Shown piece after piece: positions 59,400-64,000 of a DNA stretch of 64,000 nt (positions are counted from its first letter, which is position 1; every line of letters begins with the position of its first letter). The notes beneath the pieces are model-generated. The model searched no databases and was not told the DNA's origin. It saw nothing but the letters and a program-made list of their open reading frames with translations. The translations under genes were made by a program, and so were the position numbers. The DNA is from Boswellia sacra (lineage: Eukaryota > Streptophyta > Magnoliopsida > Sapindales > Burseraceae), in the NCBI GenBank assembly GCA_013180625.2, contig SNVD02002651.1:1-64000 (forward strand), read 5' to 3'.

Positions 59400-62300
59400 A
59401 TGGAGCCTCCAAAGCTGAGGATAACTTTCAACCTGAAAACACCAGTTACCGCCCATTTTGAAAAGGTTATTACAACCATGGTAAGGTTGGATTGCATTTC
59501 GATGTATAATAAGCTCACTAACAAGCAGAAAAGGCTCTTTAACGAGCAAACCAGCTTCGGTGAACTGATGCAGATACGTGAGCTAACTTTCTTGGGCAAA
59601 CCGACACACTACACCTCGTTGCATGAGTTGTAGACACATTACATGGAGGATGAGGAGTTGTCGTACCTCGTTTTCGATAAGGCATCGTGCTTTTACTATT
59701 GCAACATGAAATGAATATTTAAGTTTATACTTACAGTGGAATTGTTGATCATGCAGGGATGGCCATTAGATTCTTGAAACACGAGTTTGCCCTAATCACA
59801 GGCCTGAAGTTCGGTCTGATGCTCGCTTTCGAGGGGGACCCTAAACATCGCTTGAGGGATAAGTATTTGAAGGAATTTTTTAGCAAGGGAAAGTCTATAA
59901 AGCTTGTAGAATTCAAGGCTTGGATTGAGTCTGTGAACTTCACGAAGATAAGGTCTTTGGATGCTGTGAAGTTAACTATATATTAGGTATTAGAGCGTCT
60001 TTTTATTGGGCCAGCTGAAAATAGGTCTAATTAATTTAGATTACCTTGAACTGGTTGATGATCTGGAGAAGTTCAAGGACTATCCTTCGGGTACACCTGC
60101 ATGGAGGGAGACATATCACAGTCTAAGGTTTGGCATTCGGGACCAGGAGGATAAGTATCGACAAAAAGTGTCGACAAAGAAATCACGCACAAAGGAGAAA
60201 TATAACATTTACAGATGCGTGTATGCTTTCCAGGTACTAGAACGAACTACTTTTCTTTTTCAAAAGGTGTACTTAGTTATCATTTAGGTAAATGATGTAA
60301 AATACATGGCTTTTGTTGATTTAGATTTGGTTGTATGAGGTGATTCCATTTGTGAGGTCCTCGTACTCGTACGCACGAAAGGGTGTAGCTTTTGAAGACA
60401 AGATCCCATGTATTTTAAGATGGACTAGTATGGACAGACTCGTCACTCGGGCAGATGTGAAGAGGGACATGTTCGGTGTAAATCATTAGGTGAGGAAGTT
60501 AGAATCGAACATTCACTTCTGGCAAAGGTTTCCCACACAATGCCATTTTCATTATAATAAATATTTTTGTTTGTTTTTTACACCAGGAGGATCCTCCCAT
60601 CGTGAGCCTTCATGTAGAGGCTGTAGAGCAAGGTAGCAACCTGTATATAGAGAATCATCGCTGGATCAACAACCCAGGAGGCACACTTGTTGAGTGGGCC
60701 AAGGCCAATGAGTTAGCACCAACAATCTCTGAAAAGGCCAATAAGAAATACAAAGAGAAGCGACCAGTGCCGAGTGATGGTGAGAGCCCCACCCCCGGAG
60801 TGCATGAGGAAACTCCTGACACTCATTTTGTGCATGCAGAGGGCCAAGTCAATAAATGTCGTTGCAGTGATTATACAAGTTGACATATTTAAATTTGCAT
60901 GAGTTTTGTTTTGGCTACAATAACGATGTTTCCTATGCTATGCATGCGGCTTCCGATTCTGCTATACCCTCATTGCTCTTGGATGCTATTCGACATAAGT
61001 TTGCAGTCCATCATGTGAAGATAACCACTACCCTTGTCGGCCACCTAAAAGCAGTCTAACCACTACATGGACATGATGCAGATGACATATGGGCATTGCA
61101 ATACGAGGTGTAGCAGTTGCAAAATGAAGTACGTCAGCTCAAAGATGAGATACCCGTGTATGCAGAGGCGGCGGATGTCGAGATAAAACTTTCTTTTTAA
61201 TTTTAATATCACGATGGCCTTGCATTTGTAATAATTACATTACAATTTTTAATTTCTATAGGAGAAAGCGATGCACTCAGCAGCCACGCCCCAGAACCAG
61301 GCTCAACCAAATTGGTTAACTTGTCCTAAGAAAATCATAGTGATGCCACCGAGAGTATCCGTATCCTTGGATCTCGATCGGTAATGTATCAGTTCGTAAA
61401 GCTTTACATTGACAAGGTTCGAAGGAAGGTAGTTGTCATTCTAAGCCTATACACAGATCCAGACCAGCAGGCAAAGAGACAAAGGTGGTGCGTGCCTCAC
61501 AGGATGTATCGACTGACACGACACCTTTCTCTCACGATTGGGGTTCTATGTTCGACCCACATCTCTAGTCTTGCTACAATGCTTGGTGCATGAGAGGTCA
61601 TGAACACATTCAACTTGGACCTGACTACGTTGTATCTAGTTCGACCTAGTTTGCTGATATCACTACGTGCAGATCGTGGCTTTTTGATAAGGTCAGATTC
61701 TTGTGGCCCACTCTTTAAGCAAATTACCATTTTCTTTACTTTAAAAATCATGTACAATTCAATTCATGTCTTAATCACAATATATTAACGCCTTCATATG
61801 CTTCCTGCGGGTTAGACGAATGCATAATGCTTAGGTGATACGGTAGCGATTCACTACCCTTGACTACAGATTTTTTGTATGTATTTGACTATAACTCAAC
61901 GTTAAATGATTTAAAACTGTTAGTTCTTGTGATTTTAATTATCTTTTCAATTATATCAACAGTCTTGGATGAGTAGCACCTATGAAAGGTGCAAAGAAAA
62001 GATAACATGAAAAAAATCGAATGGGAGCCCCCATTATTCTCATCTCCCATACTTCCATTCTATTACGTCAACCTGATTTAAATAACGTCAACAATTGTTT
62101 TTTCAAATAGGTCTATGCACTGGTGAATGTTAGTGGTCAACATTGGGTACTGGCGCAGATTTCTTTCAAGGATAGAGAGGTGGTTATTTACGATTTGCAG
62201 ATACCTAACGATCCAGCGGCCCACCATAAGGTGATTGATTACCGCATGCCCCTTGCAGTCCTCACACAGCATCTGATAGAGACGGCTATGCGATTCTTTG

Positions 62301-62503
62301 ATCATACAAACATCTCTCACGAGACAACTCCATTTGCGATCTTCCAATCCACAGAGGTTGTCCCCCAGCAGCCTGCACTTAGTGGTATATGCAGAGTGTT
62401 TTATGCCACAGATGCCGAGCTTCTTAGTTCAGAAGCTGGGTTAGGCGTGATTACGCATGTTGAGCAGGTGACACTGAGACGACATATGACATTGAGGGTT
62501 TAA
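59400..62503 (+). pseudogene. DUF1985 and Ulp1/C48 protease gene of a Kaonashi-like MULE, interrupted
   Basis: The DUF1985 part reads from 59400 (opening MEPPKLRITF), through KHEFALITGLKFG (59780) and LELVDDLEKFKDYP (60045), to IWLYEVIPF (60325) and ILRWTSMDRL. Intron borders are visible: CAG/GTACTA at 60234 to TTTAG at 60324, and CCAG at 60589 before EDPPIVSLHVE. The protease lies at 62110-62503 after an AATAG acceptor: GQHWVLAQ supplies the His, YDLQIPN the Asp, and VPQQPALSGIC the Gln and Cys. These Cys proteases remove SUMO-like modifiers; in plants this fusion is carried and spread by MULE elements. Breaks: TAG near 59631 and 59984, a frame change near 60030, and unclear stretches at 60900-62100. 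The gene is probably dead as a whole. Confidence 0.8.
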
Positions 62504-62865
62504 CATTTAGGGGACATGGACCGCATCGATACATTTTCGAAGTATAGTTTGGATGGGTGGTCGACGAATGAGGCAGTTTACCATATGTGTCTTGATTTTC
62601 ATTTGTAGTACCGTTTCGATATTACAGCCATTTGATCTTGTATAGATTTCATTTTGACGGGGTTTCCTTCATTATGATGGGGTTACTTTTTTAGTTGTAT
62701 TGTATAGAAGTTAATTTTGTACGTTTAATAGTTCAAAAAAGGGCAAATGCTATTACATCAATGCATATTGCACATATTTATACTTCTACAAGTCTTCATT
62801 ATGATAAAGTAGTAACAGTACACAATTCAATCAACAACTACAAATAAAGAAAAACACTAACAATC
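62504..62865. other. Convergent 3' region between protease and transposase genes
   Basis: An AT-rich gap where two convergent genes would end. No further coding signal. Confidence 0.5.
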
Positions 62866-64000
62866 AAGTCGCGTTGGATGGCCCGACTTCAGTTGTACTT
62901 GCCGTTGGGTGAAAGGGCATTGGATTCTTACATGTCTGTCAGTAAAGCCCTTTACCCCCACATCGATCGTATCTATGCTATCTAACTATCTCTCCTATTG
63001 ATGGGATACGCTGTGCAAGATGCCATCCAGCCTATGTATGAGTAATGGGGGGAGTATCACCTATGCCCTCACATCATCTGGTATCACCTAATCCGCGCTC
63101 ATCCCTACCAAAATCATAGGTAATGCATATGCAAGCATCAAATGTTTGTTTGTACATCGAGTTACAATAAGCACAACTGTCTTCAATCCGGCATAACGAC
63201 AAGTTGTGATGGAATGAGAACACAAAATCTGATCCAAATCAAAGAGTCTACAATTACATGTCCTTGCATTCATATCCACAACATCGACCTTACTACCTAA
63301 GTACACTTGATATAGATGTCTACTGATTGGAGCAACTCGAAGTTCGTCGGATTCATTTTTCTTTTTTTTTCAATAAATCCTCTATCCACTTTGTCAATGT
63401 TATAGTGTAGTTTGCAGCAACAGTCTTTCTCTTATGGAACCAATCCTACAAAACCTACAGTAAAAGAAATATAAATCAAACAAATTAGACTCTGAAAAGT
63501 ACACAAGATAAAGTGTAGTGAAACATGTCGCTTGGTAGAATTCACAAATCAAAGTGATGTTGAAGTTCTTTACCTTTTTTCTTATGTTGTTCATAAATTT
63601 AGCAATATTTATGGTCATGATGCTGAACCTATGACCGAGAAAGTGACACCATGCCCATCTTAAGACATCTGCACGCTCCAACTAGTCGGTGGCCCTAGCA
63701 TTTATGCCCTTAACTTGATCAAAAAAGTGATTAAACTCAGTTTGCTGGTAAGCTTTGGTTGCATTCATTTAGGCAGGGACTAAGTACTTGTCGTTGAGCT
63801 TAAGCTTCAAGTTACATTCCAGATGATGCATACAAATCCCAAACACCGCACCAGGAAATATGGTAGATATTGCCTTCTCGATGCTTTTGTGACGATTAGA
63901 GATGATAACAAGATATGGAATATGTCCAATACAACCACATAGCCTCTATGTGAACCAGCAAAATGACTCATCGTTCTCTGATTGATCGAAGTTGAGAGCT
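62866..64000 (-). pseudogene. MULE transposase (mudrA type), C-terminal part, runs off the right edge
   Basis: On the minus strand from the edge: VIISNRHKSIEKA near 63900, then GICMHHLECNL (63840, the Cys-x2-His pair), a TAA at 63769-63771, WCHFLGHRFSIMTINIAKFMN (about 63660-63590), the SWIM zinc finger CNCRLFDLDQILCSH (63250-63200), and a CCHC-like end (CGGKGFTDRHV near 62950). This is the MULE transposase domain followed by SWIM, as in mudrA. In active relatives the first motif has Asp where this copy has Asn (ISD to ISN), and the N-x-x-E-S motif has Glu where this copy has Lys. With two or more stops this points to an inactive transposase. The N-terminal half is outside the window. Confidence 0.82.

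Overview
The window is nuclear DNA of a flowering plant, most likely a eudicot. It is AT-rich, its genes have GT-AG introns, and it is full of plant transposable elements (Ty1/copia, Ty3/gypsy-like, LINE, SINE, CACTA, MULE) plus an integrated plant pararetrovirus. I could not name the species.

Layout. 1-3031 holds two near-identical ~1.4 kb LTRs in head-to-tail array. 3032-3069 is a perfect Nextera/Tn5 mosaic-end junction, a library adaptor, so the join between the LTR array and everything to its right is doubtful. From 3145 to about 21930 lie exon-sized pieces of at least four unrelated cellular genes, all on the minus strand and all incomplete: mitochondrial processing peptidase alpha, a TOM1-like (TOL) protein, katanin p80 and RACK1. 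Three CACTA-type termini lie among them. This looks like a multi-gene capture by a transposon or a patchwork of processed-out gene fragments. A 7.4 kb copia element with matching LTRs and a perfect 5-bp target duplication sits inside an intron of the peptidase fragment; it has lost its integrase.

22365-25064 is a decayed second copia element ending in a 100-bp G-tract and a short LTR. 27783-33588 is one unit of a Caulimoviridae-like endogenous pararetrovirus (movement protein, capsid zinc knuckle, protease, RT, RNase H), opened at its tRNA primer site and broken by five in-frame stops and one frameshift. 33589-40726 is mainly noncoding and contains a SINE with clear target duplications.

40727-57274 (minus) is the one apparently intact cellular gene, NBS1, the DNA double-strand-break sensor of the MRE11-RAD50-NBS1 complex. 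I could assemble 13 exons (1599 nt, 532 aa) with consistent splice phases. Its introns carry a small gag-type LTR element, a SINE with a TG-repeat tail, LINE fragments and microsatellites.

59400-64000 belongs to a Kaonashi-like MULE: a DUF1985 plus Ulp1/C48 protease gene on the plus strand converges on a mudrA-type transposase on the minus strand that runs off the right edge. Two positions that are normally acidic in this transposase family are replaced, so the transposase is probably dead, while the protease keeps a plausible His-Asp-Cys triad.
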